From NCBI GenBank assembly GCA_017513085.1, contig JAFWDK010000027.1:62001-126000 (forward strand): a stretch of DNA of 64,000 nt, in the 5' to 3' direction. This document shows positions 17,316-26,073 of the stretch, one piece after another; within the stretch, counting starts at the first letter, position 1, and each line of letters starts with the position of its first letter. The notes beneath the pieces are model-generated. The model had not been told where the DNA came from and made no database searches. It was given only the letters and a program-made list of their open reading frames with translations. The position numbers and the translations under genes were made by a program. This DNA is from Clostridiales bacterium (GTDB lineage Bacteria > Bacillota > Clostridia > Saccharofermentanales > Saccharofermentanaceae).

Positions 17316-18197
17316 TTGAAGCATGTTTATGATCCGAACACACAGCGTGAGATTACTTCGCGTACTTTGGATAAGAGGTACCCGATCAGTTATCCATACC
17401 CTCAAAAGGTCCCGATCCAGCTGATCCTCAAGGGAAACAGTGTCCGTATCCGCGCTTTTGTACGTTATTCTTCCAAGATGTTCCGTTACTATCCCGGCAC
17501 GAACATCACATATGCCGATGTGGCGGAAGCCGGCATCCGCAGAAACTGGTCCGGAAAGTATCCTATGTCCTGGCTGGAAGATGACGGCTATGAAATGTCC
17601 CGCGCACATGCCAGTTACCGTGTCCTGACGCAGGATAACAACCCGTCCGACGAAGAGATGCAGCCGGATCCTTCTTCCGCCCGTGTCACGCTGGAGTTTA
17701 TCCGTTATCAGACTCCGCAGGCCGTCAATGATTATCCGAACCAGAGATTCATCAAAGTGAAACTATCCTATTCCGAAAACCGAGCCGGCCAGGTGAACTC
17801 TTCTTTCTGGCGATGGGGCTGGGGTTTTTTGAAGTCTTTCCAACTCGAGGCGCTGACCTTAAACTGGTCCCGCACGCGTCCGGGAAAAGCAACCGTCCGG
17901 CAGAGTAACGACCGTCATACATTCCAGCAGGAATGTGCGCACGAGTTCGGTCATCTTTTGGGGCTCGGCGATGCATATGGTGCCAACTACCGCTTCTATT
18001 TTGAAGCCCCCGGAACTACGGATTACATGATGAACCAGAACCGCAAAGTCAACCCGCAGGAACTGGAAATGGTGCTTACCGCGCACCTTTATAACCGCAT
18101 GCAATACTTCCCGAAACAGTTCCACCTCAAGACCTTTTTTCGTGGTATGAGACGTCATTACAAGGTCAATCATCCACCCAAGCCGCGCAAAAAATGA
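17316..18197 (+). CDS. zincin-type metalloprotease-like protein, no signal peptide
   Basis: A 293-residue protein with H209-E-F-G-H213-L-L-G216-L-G-D219, the extended zinc motif HExxHxxGxxD of metzincin-like peptidases with Asp as third ligand, followed about 20 residues later by YMMN as a possible Met-turn. No signal peptide or membrane segment is visible, so a cytoplasmic or non-classically exported enzyme is implied. I choose a TTG start at 17316 because AAGGAG lies 7 nt upstream; the open frame extends to a GTG at 17238, but that overlaps a TATACT at 17248-17253 that could be the promoter. The protein is very basic at its C-terminus. Substrate unknown; single gene. Confidence 0.7.
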   Translation: MKHVYDPNTQREITSRTLDKRYPISYPYPQKVPIQLILKGNSVRIRAFVRYSSKMFRYYPGTNITYADVAEAGIRRNWSGKYPMSWLEDDGYEMSRAHASYRVLTQDNNPSDEEMQPDPSSARVTLEFIRYQTPQAVNDYPNQRFIKVKLSYSENRAGQVNSSFWRWGWGFLKSFQLEALTLNWSRTRPGKATVRQSNDRHTFQQECAHEFGHLLGLGDAYGANYRFYFEAPGTTDYMMNQNRKVNPQELEMVLTAHLYNRMQYFPKQFHLKTFFRGMRRHYKVNHPPKPRKK

Positions 18198-18257
18198 ACA
18201 CGGTGTTAACTTTTCGTTTCAACTTTTTGTTTTTGTACACTTCAAAGCTCTTTGAGG

Positions 18258-18286
18258 TTGTCTGATGAATTGATTCGGTGTAGAAT
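18258..18286 (+). promoter_or_regulatory. promoter of the zinc-ribbon/HD gene
   Basis: TTGTCT (18258-18263) and TAGAAT (18281-18286) are 17 bp apart, giving a leader of about 70 nt with AAGGAGG ahead of the start codon. Confidence 0.55.
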
Positions 18287-18365
18287 AGTCACGTAAGCAT
18301 CCTGAATGACTACACGATGTGCTCTGTTTCAGGAACAGATAGATGCACATGACAAGGAGGTACAT

Positions 18366-19178
18366 ATGAAAAAGTGTCCAGATTGTGGTATGACAATTGC
18401 GAATCAGGCGATCCGCTGTCCGAAATGTAAGTATGACTTCACAGATGGTCAGGGAAACTTAGCAGGTTCCTCTTCTTCATCTACATCTACAGTATCTGAT
18501 CGTCCATCCAAGGGTGGTTCCGTTGGAGCGATCATGCCGATGATCATCGTAACGAAGGACAATGTAGACGAGCTCTACAATGACCTCAAGTCCAAGATCA
18601 TCAAGAGAAAGACTGAGTTTGACCACTTTATCGACTTCCTCGAGAATCGTACATCCTGGTTGACAGCTCCGGCTGAACTGGAAGGTCCTCTTGCTCATGA
18701 GAAGGGTCTCCTTATCCACTCTGTCGGTGTTGCGAAACAGCTCATCCGTATTAAAGATACACTGATGCCTCAGTTGGATGATGAATCCGCCATCATTATT
18801 GCTTTGTTCCATGATGTTGGTAAGGTTGGTGTAGAAGGCAAGCCTTTATTCCTTCTGGAAGAAAAGACCACCACTTCTACTTTGGGCCTTTCCTTCGGCG
18901 GTCGTTCTCTCTCTGTAGCACCGACTTATACCATTAATCCGAAGCTTGTTCACATGAGCGTAGGCGTAAGAAGCCTGTTGCTGGTTTCCCAGTACATGCT
19001 CCTTTCCGATGACGAAGCTCAGGCGATCAGCTATCAGGATGATATGCAGCTCATAGAGGGCAAAGAGAATCCGTTTACCATGATCCTCAATGTTGCCAAC
19101 AGATGGCAGACCAAGATCTATGAGAATGACGAAGTAGTGAAGCAGTATGGCTTCTCCTCCTCCGTCGCCAAAGATTGA
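18366..19178 (+). CDS. zinc ribbon fused to HD phosphohydrolase-like domain
   Basis: A 270-residue cytoplasmic protein. Residues 1-25 form a zinc ribbon with C4, C7, C18, C21 and the ending CKYDF; a Ser/Thr-rich linker follows (34-50). From about 60 on it looks like an HD domain: GLLIHSVGVAKQL (H118) and LFHDVGKVG (H149, D150) with a later HMSVGVRS that could give another metal ligand. HD proteins hydrolyse phosphate esters of nucleotides or cyclic nucleotides; the substrate here is unknown. The frame opens 20 codons earlier but AAGGAGG is placed for the ATG at 18366. Monocistronic, with its own promoter and terminator. The N-terminal ribbon is nearly the same as that at 60562. Confidence 0.8.
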   Translation: MKKCPDCGMTIANQAIRCPKCKYDFTDGQGNLAGSSSSSTSTVSDRPSKGGSVGAIMPMIIVTKDNVDELYNDLKSKIIKRKTEFDHFIDFLENRTSWLTAPAELEGPLAHEKGLLIHSVGVAKQLIRIKDTLMPQLDDESAIIIALFHDVGKVGVEGKPLFLLEEKTTTSTLGLSFGGRSLSVAPTYTINPKLVHMSVGVRSLLLVSQYMLLSDDEAQAISYQDDMQLIEGKENPFTMILNVANRWQTKIYENDEVVKQYGFSSSVAKD

Positions 19179-19211
19179 TATTATACTTCAGTTTCTTTTT
19201 CCTTTCTTTTT

Positions 19212-19250
19212 CACCCCGGTGTTTCTCCTTTCTCACCGGGGTGTTTTTTT
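19212..19250 (+). terminator. terminator of the zinc-ribbon/HD gene
   Basis: CACCCCGGTG and CACCGGGGTG form a 10-bp stem followed by seven T, 34 nt past the stop codon. Confidence 0.9.
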
Positions 19251-19315
19251 GCCTTTTCGGGAAAAATACTTTCCGCTCGGATGACCACCGGATAGTCGCC
19301 GGCGGAAATAAAAAA

Positions 19316-19343
19316 GGAGCGTCTCTCTCTTGAGACTACTCCT
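19316..19343 (-). terminator. terminator downstream of tRNA-Gly
   Basis: GGAG and GTCTC pair with GAGAC and CTCC around an AAGAGA loop; on the minus strand T6 follows. It sits 17 nt beyond the tRNA 3' end. Confidence 0.75.
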
Positions 19344-19359
19344 GTTCTTCTTGTCATAC

Positions 19360-19433
19360 TGGAGCGGATAAAGGGAGTCGAACCCTCCTGTTCAGCTTGG
19401 GAAGCTGACGTTCTACCGATGAACTATACCCGC
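19360..19433 (-). tRNA. tRNA-Gly (anticodon CCC)
   Basis: The cloverleaf folds on the minus strand: acceptor GCGGGTA/TATCCGC, D-arm GTTC...GAAC, anticodon stem TCAGC/GCTGA with loop TTCCCAA (anticodon CCC, read GGG), T-loop TTCGACT. CCA is encoded. It stands alone with a terminator behind it. Confidence 0.93.
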
Positions 19434-19614
19434 ATGTTTCCTCGCAACAGATCACATCGCTACATACGGAATTGTGCCAGAAATACAGGATTCTGTCAAA
19501 CCGCCACACTTCAACTAATATATACATCCAATTCACGGTTTCGTAATATGTGACAGGTAAACTTTATATGATGACGTAATTAGGGCTTATTATGACGGAA
19601 GGAGGTTTGAATAC

Positions 19615-20319
19615 ATGAGAAAAAACATATGGATCCCGGTTGTACTGATCCTTAGCTTATTTCTCTTTTCGACCTCGTGCCGGCAGGCCATCTATTCCAA
19701 GAAAATCACTAATTCCACAAGTTGTCTTTTAGAGATCGTGTACAAGCGCGGTCAGGTTTTCTATGCCACCGATCCGGATACGGATCTGGTCGATCTTTAT
19801 GTGTTTACTTCAGCAGGACAACCGATCTATGACCAGAGCGGGAATACTGTTTCCTCGACACTTCTTAAGACCGGTCAGCTCGTCAATGTTTCCTATGACG
19901 GATACATCCTGGAGACCTATCCCCGTCAATTGTCAGGCATCAGCGCCATTACGATCGAGGGTTGCAAGTCCAACCGGGTTGATTTTCTGATCACACAGAT
20001 CTCCGGAATGTTTCCCTCCACCAAGCCGGCAGATAACAATAACTGGGATATCATTTTCAAGGGTGACGACTTCCTCAAGGATAACGAGAAGCGCATCATG
20101 GAATACATTTTGAAAGAAAACTGGATCGGCTCGCAAGTTACCGTCATCCCGCAAGAAGAAAGCATTGCCGGTAAAGGTCAGATTTCGGTCAATATTTCAA
20201 ATCTGACAGACAATTCCGCGGATCTGGAGATCATCGTCGATGCCGGAATAGAAGGATCCGCTCCTTTGATCAGGGATCTGCATGCCACGTTGACAGACGG
20301 TACCTGGCATGCCAGATGA
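19615..20319 (+). CDS. predicted lipoprotein, function unknown
   Basis: A 234-residue exported protein: the signal peptide MRKNIWIPVVLILSLFLFST ends at a lipobox-like STSC with the cysteine near residue 22, so it should be lipid-anchored on the outer face of the membrane. The rest looks beta-rich with no motif that I recognise; Asp/Asn-rich turns are frequent. GGAAGGAGG lies 8 nt before the ATG. It lies between two tRNA genes and has no partner gene. A surface-binding role is possible but unsupported. Confidence 0.75.
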   Translation: MRKNIWIPVVLILSLFLFSTSCRQAIYSKKITNSTSCLLEIVYKRGQVFYATDPDTDLVDLYVFTSAGQPIYDQSGNTVSSTLLKTGQLVNVSYDGYILETYPRQLSGISAITIEGCKSNRVDFLITQISGMFPSTKPADNNNWDIIFKGDDFLKDNEKRIMEYILKENWIGSQVTVIPQEESIAGKGQISVNISNLTDNSADLEIIVDAGIEGSAPLIRDLHATLTDGTWHAR

Positions 20320-20426
20320 TCTTTTTCCGATTTAACGCCGGCTACGTCCTGTGCTCGTCTTTTTGCTTGACTTTTTTCTCTATAGATGGCAAACTGTATG
20401 TCGTGTTCAAACGGAGTACATCATCT

Positions 20427-20502
20427 GCCTTTATAGCTCAGTAGGTAGAGCGCATCCATGGTAAGGATGAGGTCACCAGTTCGATCCTGGTTAAAGGCTC
20501 CA
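20427..20502 (+). tRNA. tRNA-Thr (anticodon GGT)
   Basis: Acceptor GCCTTTA/TAAAGGC, D-arm GCTC...GAGC, anticodon stem CATCC/GGATG with loop ATGGTAA (anticodon GGT), T-arm CCAGTTCGATCCTGG. CCA is encoded. Confidence 0.95.
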
Positions 20503-20507
20503 AATTC

Positions 20508-20540
20508 GAAGAAGTCCACTTGTTGGGCTTCTTTCTTTTT
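20508..20540 (+). terminator. terminator after tRNA-Thr
   Basis: GAAGAAGTCC pairs with GGGCTTCTTTC (one wobble), followed by CTTTTT. Confidence 0.75.
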
Positions 20541-20601
20541 CCGCCGCATATGATACAATATTGTCTGACAAGGAATACTATTCTATAAGGGAGGATCCGA
20601 C

Positions 20602-21138
20602 ATGAAAACATGCGCAAAATGTGGTGCTCAAAATGCCAATAATGCTGCTGTTTGCAAGTCTTGCGGAGAGGATTTGAATACTGTAGCAGTTTCTGAAGAG
20701 GTTCTGACTCTGGCTGATAAACCACCATATAAGATCGTGCCATCCATTATTTTCAGTCTGGCAGCGATCCTTCTCTCTTCTGCCAAGCTTCTTCTTGCCT
20801 TAAATCCGGCAAACGAAGACTACAAGCAGATCAACTATACCCTTCACTTCTGTGCGATCGGCATTTCTCTTATACTCGCCATTGTGAGCGCTATTCTTCT
20901 TCGTGGACTCTTCTCTAAAAAACCTGTCCCGATGCTTGGTGTTTTTGCCATGATGCTCACCGTCATTGCTTTTGTCATTTTAGTCTTCGACGGTTTAAAT
21001 CTTCCGTACGTGATCTCAGATTACCGCGACATCCTGAAATACGGGCATATTGTTGAAAAAGCACCTTCCACGGAAGGCTTGGACTTCGGCTTTATCATGG
21101 TTGCGAAAAATATGATATCCTCTGTGGTGCATAGCTGA
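20602..21138 (+). CDS. zinc-ribbon membrane protein
   Basis: A 178-residue protein with an N-terminal zinc ribbon (C4, C7, C18, C21: KTCAKCGAQ and CKSCGEDL) facing the cytoplasm, then three hydrophobic segments at about 45-65, 80-100 and 108-130 and a short C-terminal tail. No catalytic motif. GGGAGG precedes the ATG by 8 nt. It is 1 nt from the sodium/calcium exchanger gene, so cotranscription and perhaps functional linkage are likely. Belongs to the loose group of zinc-ribbon membrane proteins frequent in this window. Confidence 0.75.
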   Translation: MKTCAKCGAQNANNAAVCKSCGEDLNTVAVSEEVLTLADKPPYKIVPSIIFSLAAILLSSAKLLLALNPANEDYKQINYTLHFCAIGISLILAIVSAILLRGLFSKKPVPMLGVFAMMLTVIAFVILVFDGLNLPYVISDYRDILKYGHIVEKAPSTEGLDFGFIMVAKNMISSVVHS

Positions 21139-21139
21139 T

Positions 21140-22123
21140 ATGGAGATTTTTCTGAATATTCTTTTACTGATCGTCGGATTTGCCATTCTGGTAAAGGGGG
21201 CAGATGTTTTTGTAGACGGAAGTGCTTCTCTTGCACGTATTTTTAAGGTTTCCGGATTGATCATCGGACTTACGATCGTGGCACTCGGAACAAGTGCACC
21301 GGAGCTGGCAGTCAGTACCACGGCAGCACTTACCGGATCCAACGAGATCGCTCTTAGTAACGTCATCGGCTCAAATCTTTTCAATCTTCTGATGGTCCTT
21401 GGCATATGTGCCGTCATCAGTCCTGTTCCTACAAGCAAAGATATTGTCAAGCGTGACTATCCGATTTCCCTTCTGGCCACAATACTCGTATTTTTCCTGG
21501 CTCATGGTATTCGCTTTTTTACCGGCGGGAATCCCCTTTCACTGGATGTAAATGCTGAGGCAGGCACATTCAGCCGCCTCGGAGGTATTATTCTTCTTGT
21601 ATGTTTCGTAAGTTACATCGTTCTTCTGATCGTTGAAGCGAAGAAGCATCCTTCCGAAGAAGAAAAAATCGAAGAAAGAAGCCTTGGAAAATGCATTCTC
21701 TTCATTATCCTCGGACTGGCCATGGTAATCGGTGGCGGACAGGCCGTCGTATACAGTGCGAAGGCCATCGCTCGTGACGCAGGTATGTCGGAAACACTGA
21801 TCGGCCTTACCGTCGTAGCATTCGGCACATCGCTTCCGGAACTGGTCACCTCGATCGTAGCCGCCAGAAAAAATGAAACCGAGCTTGCCGTCGGCAATGT
21901 CATCGGTTCCAATATCTTCAACCTTCTGTTTATTCTGGGTGTATCGACCACGATCCACCCGATCGGAGTAAACTACGCATCACTCTTCGACATGGTAGTG
22001 CTTTTCTTCGTGAGTGTTCTCACGTTCCTCTTCCTCTTTCGGAAAAGAAAACTTACACGCGTGGAAGGCATCATCATGATCCTCCTGTACTGTGCCCAGG
22101 TCACATTTGCGATCATTCGCTAA
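21140..22123 (+). CDS. CaCA family sodium/calcium antiporter
   Basis: A 327-residue, about ten-helix membrane exchanger with the two inverted alpha-repeats of the YrbG/CaCA family: first GTSAPELAVS with GSNLFNLLMVLG, second GTSLPELVTS with GSNIFNLLFILG. The acidic residues in the two TSxPEL motifs bind cation. It would export Ca2+ using a Na+ or H+ gradient. The ATG follows the previous stop almost directly, implying translational coupling. Ion preference cannot be read from the sequence. Confidence 0.92.
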   Translation: MEIFLNILLLIVGFAILVKGADVFVDGSASLARIFKVSGLIIGLTIVALGTSAPELAVSTTAALTGSNEIALSNVIGSNLFNLLMVLGICAVISPVPTSKDIVKRDYPISLLATILVFFLAHGIRFFTGGNPLSLDVNAEAGTFSRLGGIILLVCFVSYIVLLIVEAKKHPSEEEKIEERSLGKCILFIILGLAMVIGGGQAVVYSAKAIARDAGMSETLIGLTVVAFGTSLPELVTSIVAARKNETELAVGNVIGSNIFNLLFILGVSTTIHPIGVNYASLFDMVVLFFVSVLTFLFLFRKRKLTRVEGIIMILLYCAQVTFAIIR

Positions 22124-22143
22124 CAGCACTTGGCCCGATAGGT

Positions 22144-23127
22144 TTACTTCAATTTAGATCTGTGGATCCCGTGCAGTACTGCGGATACTGCACCGAAAAG
22201 GACACCGGCGACCGGCCATACGACCCAGGTGATGTCCCATCTGTTCGTCAGAAAACTCCAAGCCAGATAGATGCCTGTAGCCACCATCCAGTAAGCAGGA
22301 GTGATCATGCGCAGAAGTGTATTGGACTTCTCTTCCCTGCTGTAGTCCCCTTCCTGAAGAAGCTTCTCGTAGCCGTCTTTGGTGATGCCGGCACGTATGA
22401 TCAGGTACGCACCGACTGCAACGCAGGCAAGCATCAGGCAGCAAAGGCCCATCAGCAACGGTTCATTATTCTCATCAATGATCGCACCGCTGATCAAAGC
22501 GATAACACCGATCATGCAGATCACGATACCCGTCGTGATCGAGGACACAAACTTCTTCTGGAACTTGTCCGACTTCGCGCGGACCATACCGTCGACACCA
22601 TACTCGCTGTCGAAGATCTCTTTTTCCAGCCACTCCCACTTACCTGTCGAGATACCTGCGGGAATAATAAAGATCAGGGAGATTGCCACGACGGCAAGAA
22701 GCAGCACCATGCCCAGCGCACCGGCCGGATCCTCAGCCAGCGGGATCTTTCCCAGTTTCTGCAGCGCCATGATACCCAGAAGCGGTATCGGGCACATGAT
22801 GCAGATCAAACAGCCAAGAGAGATCTTACTTGAAAAGTTCCGGTTATGCTCTAAAAAAGCATTGGCTTCTTCCATACTGAGACGACGGATGCCCGTCTCG
22901 GCCTCTTCTTCGACTACAGTCTGTCTCGCTTCATCATCCTTAAGAAGATAATCCGTGCTGACACCGAAAAGCTTGCTCATCTCCAGGATCCTCTGCAGGT
23001 CCGGCACCGACTGCGCACTTTCCCACTTGCTCACCGACTGTCTCGACACACCCAGCTTGTCCGCAAGTTCTTCCTGGGACCAGCCGTTCTTTTTTCTTTC
23101 ATCCATTATTTTATCTGCTAAGATCAT
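22144..23127 (-). CDS. XRE-family regulator fused to a membrane domain
   Basis: A 327-residue protein with an N-terminal XRE helix-turn-helix (WSQEELADKLGVSRQSVSKW, residues 16-35) and DYLLKDDE ending the DNA-binding part near 66. From about 100 on there are five or six hydrophobic segments, so the regulator is membrane-tethered. Such proteins are frequent in Clostridia and are thought to respond to envelope or antimicrobial stress; the signal here is unknown. Its end converges with the exchanger gene and its start faces the divergent sirtuin gene. Confidence 0.85.
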   Translation of the reverse strand: MILADKIMDERKKNGWSQEELADKLGVSRQSVSKWESAQSVPDLQRILEMSKLFGVSTDYLLKDDEARQTVVEEEAETGIRRLSMEEANAFLEHNRNFSSKISLGCLICIMCPIPLLGIMALQKLGKIPLAEDPAGALGMVLLLAVVAISLIFIIPAGISTGKWEWLEKEIFDSEYGVDGMVRAKSDKFQKKFVSSITTGIVICMIGVIALISGAIIDENNEPLLMGLCCLMLACVAVGAYLIIRAGITKDGYEKLLQEGDYSREEKSNTLLRMITPAYWMVATGIYLAWSFLTNRWDITWVVWPVAGVLFGAVSAVLHGIHRSKLK

Positions 23128-23381
23128 TTCTCTTACCTCACTTTGCCATCATTGACTGTCGTGCACTTGTCTTATGCCCCAATGATAGCAAAAGCCCCTC
23201 TTGCCTACTAGCAAGCCGACTTGGAAATCTGTCACCTGACAGTTGCGATCCCCTTATTTCGCACTTTACAGGGCGCACTCGGGCCTTCTGACCGCCGTTT
23301 CCACTCATGTCTATTTTACTCCAAAAGCACCTGCTTTGTGCTAGAATAAACGTAGGCAAACTTTCAAAAGGAGGACGGCAT

Positions 23382-24125
23382 ATGGAATCATTTGAAGAAA
23401 GGATCGAGAAACTCCAGAAGATCCTCGACGAAGCAAGATCCGTCGTCTTTTTCGGAGGAGCAGGGGTATCCACCGAGAGCGGCATCCCGGATTTCCGAAG
23501 CAAAGACGGACTTTATAACCAGCATGACGTACAGTTCGATAAATACCCTCCGGAATATCTCCTGAGCCACAGCTGTCTTTACGACCAGCCGAAAGTATTT
23601 TTTGAGTACTACCGCCAGAAGATGGACTGCCGCGGCATCGAGCCGAACATCACACACAAGAAACTCGCGGAGATGGAAAAGAGCGGCAAACTCACCGCCG
23701 TGATCACACAGAACATCGATGGTCTGCACCAGAAGGCCGGCAGCAAGAAAGTCTTCGAAGTACACGGCACGACGCAGCGTGTGTATTGTGATAAGTGCGG
23801 AAAAGAATATCCCTTTGATATTCTCTTTACTTCAGAAGAAGCTGTGCCACACTGTCCTTGCGGCGGCATGCTCCGTCCGGACGTTACGCTTTACGAAGAA
23901 AGTCTTCCGACAGATGCCTGGGAAGGCGCGATCGATGCCCTCGCCCACGCAGATGTATTCATCATCGGCGGAACCTCGCTGACCGTCTATCCGGCCAATA
24001 CCCTGACGCACTATTTCCGCGGCAAGCACCTGATCATCATGAACCGCGACGCGACTGCTCAGGACCGCTATGCCGAGATCGTGTTCCACGAGAATCTCGG
24101 ACAGGTATTCGGGAAACTGAAGTGA
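23382..24125 (+). CDS. cobB: NAD-dependent protein deacylase, sirtuin
   Basis: A 247-residue Sir2 enzyme that removes acyl groups from lysines using NAD. NAD site GAGVSTESGIPDFRS at about 26-40, TQNIDGLHQKAGS near 108, catalytic HGT near 128, and zinc cysteines in CDKCGKEY and HCPCGG. AAGGAGGA lies 7-8 nt before the ATG at 23382; a more upstream ATG exists without a site. The GIPDFRSKDGLY context fits the bacterial class, although the desuccinylase signature residues cannot be judged by eye. Single gene with a terminator shared with the converging ABC-F gene. Confidence 0.93.
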   Translation: MESFEERIEKLQKILDEARSVVFFGGAGVSTESGIPDFRSKDGLYNQHDVQFDKYPPEYLLSHSCLYDQPKVFFEYYRQKMDCRGIEPNITHKKLAEMEKSGKLTAVITQNIDGLHQKAGSKKVFEVHGTTQRVYCDKCGKEYPFDILFTSEEAVPHCPCGGMLRPDVTLYEESLPTDAWEGAIDALAHADVFIIGGTSLTVYPANTLTHYFRGKHLIIMNRDATAQDRYAEIVFHENLGQVFGKLK

Positions 24126-24151
24126 TCCCCGAATAGATATATACAAAATCA

Positions 24152-24187
24152 AAACGACCGAAGCCTATCGCCGGCTCCGGTCGTTTT
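24152..24187. terminator. bidirectional terminator between sirtuin and ABC-F genes
   Basis: AAAACGACCG pairs with CGGTCGTTTT, giving A-run and T-run on the two sides, as expected for convergent genes. Confidence 0.85.
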
Positions 24188-24214
24188 TTATCGTTCGCCT
24201 GAAATCTGAAACGC

Positions 24215-25810
24215 TTAAGCGTTCTCGCGCTTAGCTTCAAGATATTCGTCATAAGTCGTGCGCTTATCGATCAGACCACCCTCGGAGATCTCCATAATAC
24301 GGTTCGCAATCGAGTCCACGAACTGATGGTCGTGAGACGTAAACAGAAGCGCGCCTTTGAAAGCCTTGACACCCTCGTTCAGCGCCGTGATCGATTCAAG
24401 ATCAAGATGGTTCGTCGGGTCATCCAGGATCAGAACATTCGAGCCCGAAAGCATCATACGGGAAAGCATGCAGCGCACCTTTTCTCCACCGGAGAGCACC
24501 TTCGCCTCCTTGAGCGCCTCCTCACCCGAGAAAAGCATCCGTCCGAGATAGCCACGGATGAAGGTCTCATTCTGGTCCTTCGAAAACTGGCGCAACCAGT
24601 CGACCAGCGACAGATCACATCCGTCGAAAAAAGCACTGTTGTCTTTCGGAAGGTACGACTGCGAAGTCGTGATGCCCCACTTGAACTCTCCCTCATCCGG
24701 TTCCATTTCACCGGCCAGGATCGAGAACAGCGTCGTATTCGCCACTTCATCCTCACCTACGAAAGCGATACGATCATCGCGCTCCATCGTAAAGGAGATA
24801 TTATCCAGGACCTTTCTCCCGTTAACGGTTTTACTCAAACCCTTCACGAAAAGACAGTCATTACCGATCTCACGATCCATCGCAAAACTGATAAACGGAT
24901 AACGGCGCGACGATTTCAGAACTTCCGGGAGCTCCAGGTTCTCCAGAAGTTTCTTACGGGACGTCGCCTGCCGGGACTTACTGGCATTCGCCGAGAACCG
25001 CGCAATGAACTCCTGCAGTTCTTTTCGACGCGCCTCGATCTTCTTTGTCTGGTCCTTCAGCTGACGCAGAGACAACTGCGTGTACTCGTACCAGAAATCG
25101 TAGTTACCCTGGAACAAGGTCACCTTCGAAAAGTCGATATCCACGATATGTGTACATACCTTATTTAAGAAGTGACGGTCATGCGAAACGACCAGAACGG
25201 TATTCTCATAATCCATCAGGTAGTTTTCCAGCCAGTTGACCGTTTCCAGATCCAGGTGGTTCGTCGGCTCGTCGAGCAGAAGCACATCCGGCTCCCCGAA
25301 AAGCGCTTGCGCCAGAAGCACTTTCACCTTCTGGCCACCGGTCAGGTCCGCCATCGGGTGCTCATACATATCCTCGGAAAAACCCAGATACTGCAACAGC
25401 ATCTCCGCATTGCTCTCCGCCGACCATCCATCGAGTTCTGCAAACTCACCCTCAAGTTCACCAAGGATAATGCCGTCCTCGTCATTAAAATCGGTTTTGG
25501 AATATAACCGCTCTTTCTCCTTCATGATCTCATAAAGACGTTTATGTCCCATGATGACCGTCTCACGGATCGTATAGTCGTCATACTTAAAGTGATCCTG
25601 CTCCAGCACGCTCATGCGCTCGCCCTGGCCCAACGTCACAAAGCCCTTATTCGACTCGATCTCTCCGGAAAGGATCTTCAAAAAAGTCGATTTACCTGCA
25701 CCATTGGCACCGATAATGCCATAGCAGTTTCCTTTCGTAAATGAAATATTCACATCTTCAAACAACGTCCGCCCGCCAAAGCGCAGCGTCACACCTGAAA
25801 CATCCAGCAT
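24215..25810 (-). CDS. ABC-F ATPase, YbiT type, with degenerate second ATP site
   Basis: A 531-residue soluble protein with two ABC domains and no membrane part; ABC-F proteins act on the ribosome. The first domain is complete: Walker A IIGANGAGKST, signature LTGGQKVKVLLA, Walker B LLLDEPTNHLD. The linker RFSANASKSRQATSRKKL matches the YbiT branch. In the second domain the P-loop reads FVGEDEVANTTLF, with Asn in place of the Walker lysine, and Walker B ends LILDDPTNHLD, with Asp in place of the catalytic Glu. The start ATG at 25810 has AAGGA upstream; an 11-residue longer form is possible. Confidence 0.88.
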   Translation of the reverse strand: MLDVSGVTLRFGGRTLFEDVNISFTKGNCYGIIGANGAGKSTFLKILSGEIESNKGFVTLGQGERMSVLEQDHFKYDDYTIRETVIMGHKRLYEIMKEKERLYSKTDFNDEDGIILGELEGEFAELDGWSAESNAEMLLQYLGFSEDMYEHPMADLTGGQKVKVLLAQALFGEPDVLLLDEPTNHLDLETVNWLENYLMDYENTVLVVSHDRHFLNKVCTHIVDIDFSKVTLFQGNYDFWYEYTQLSLRQLKDQTKKIEARRKELQEFIARFSANASKSRQATSRKKLLENLELPEVLKSSRRYPFISFAMDREIGNDCLFVKGLSKTVNGRKVLDNISFTMERDDRIAFVGEDEVANTTLFSILAGEMEPDEGEFKWGITTSQSYLPKDNSAFFDGCDLSLVDWLRQFSKDQNETFIRGYLGRMLFSGEEALKEAKVLSGGEKVRCMLSRMMLSGSNVLILDDPTNHLDLESITALNEGVKAFKGALLFTSHDHQFVDSIANRIMEISEGGLIDKRTTYDEYLEAKRENA

Positions 25811-25991
25811 CTTTATTCGTCCTTTTTCTCTTTTTTTCGTCATGCCATTCGGCCTAAAGTGACACGAATCGCATATATATATGAACAGAAAGTCATTTTA
25901 TCCGGCTTTTTCAAAAGCACTTCGCCGTGTCATAGTATCGGAAAGTGCCGATTTCGTCAACACTTCAGCATTTTTTGCTTATCATGTCGCT

Positions 25992-26026
25992 TTTGTAATT
26001 TGCCTCTTGCATTTTTCTCCTATACT
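25992..26026 (+). promoter_or_regulatory. promoter of first amidase gene, shared pattern
   Basis: TTTGTAATTT starts 29 bp before TATACT (26021-26026). The same pair at the same distance is found before the second amidase gene, so both may use one sigma factor or regulator. Confidence 0.55.
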
Positions 26027-26049
26027 GAAGACAATAAACGAGAGGAGCG

Positions 26050-26073
26050 ATGGTTTCCATCATAATCACATGA
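26050..26073 (+). other. possible 7-codon leader ORF coupled to amidase start
   Basis: The only purine-rich ribosome site (AGAGGAG, 26041-26047) is followed by an ATG at 26050 that is out of frame with the amidase and encodes MVSIIIT. Its TGA overlaps the amidase ATG at 26070 (ATGA). The spacing to the site is short (2-4 nt), so use of this start is uncertain. Confidence 0.4.
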
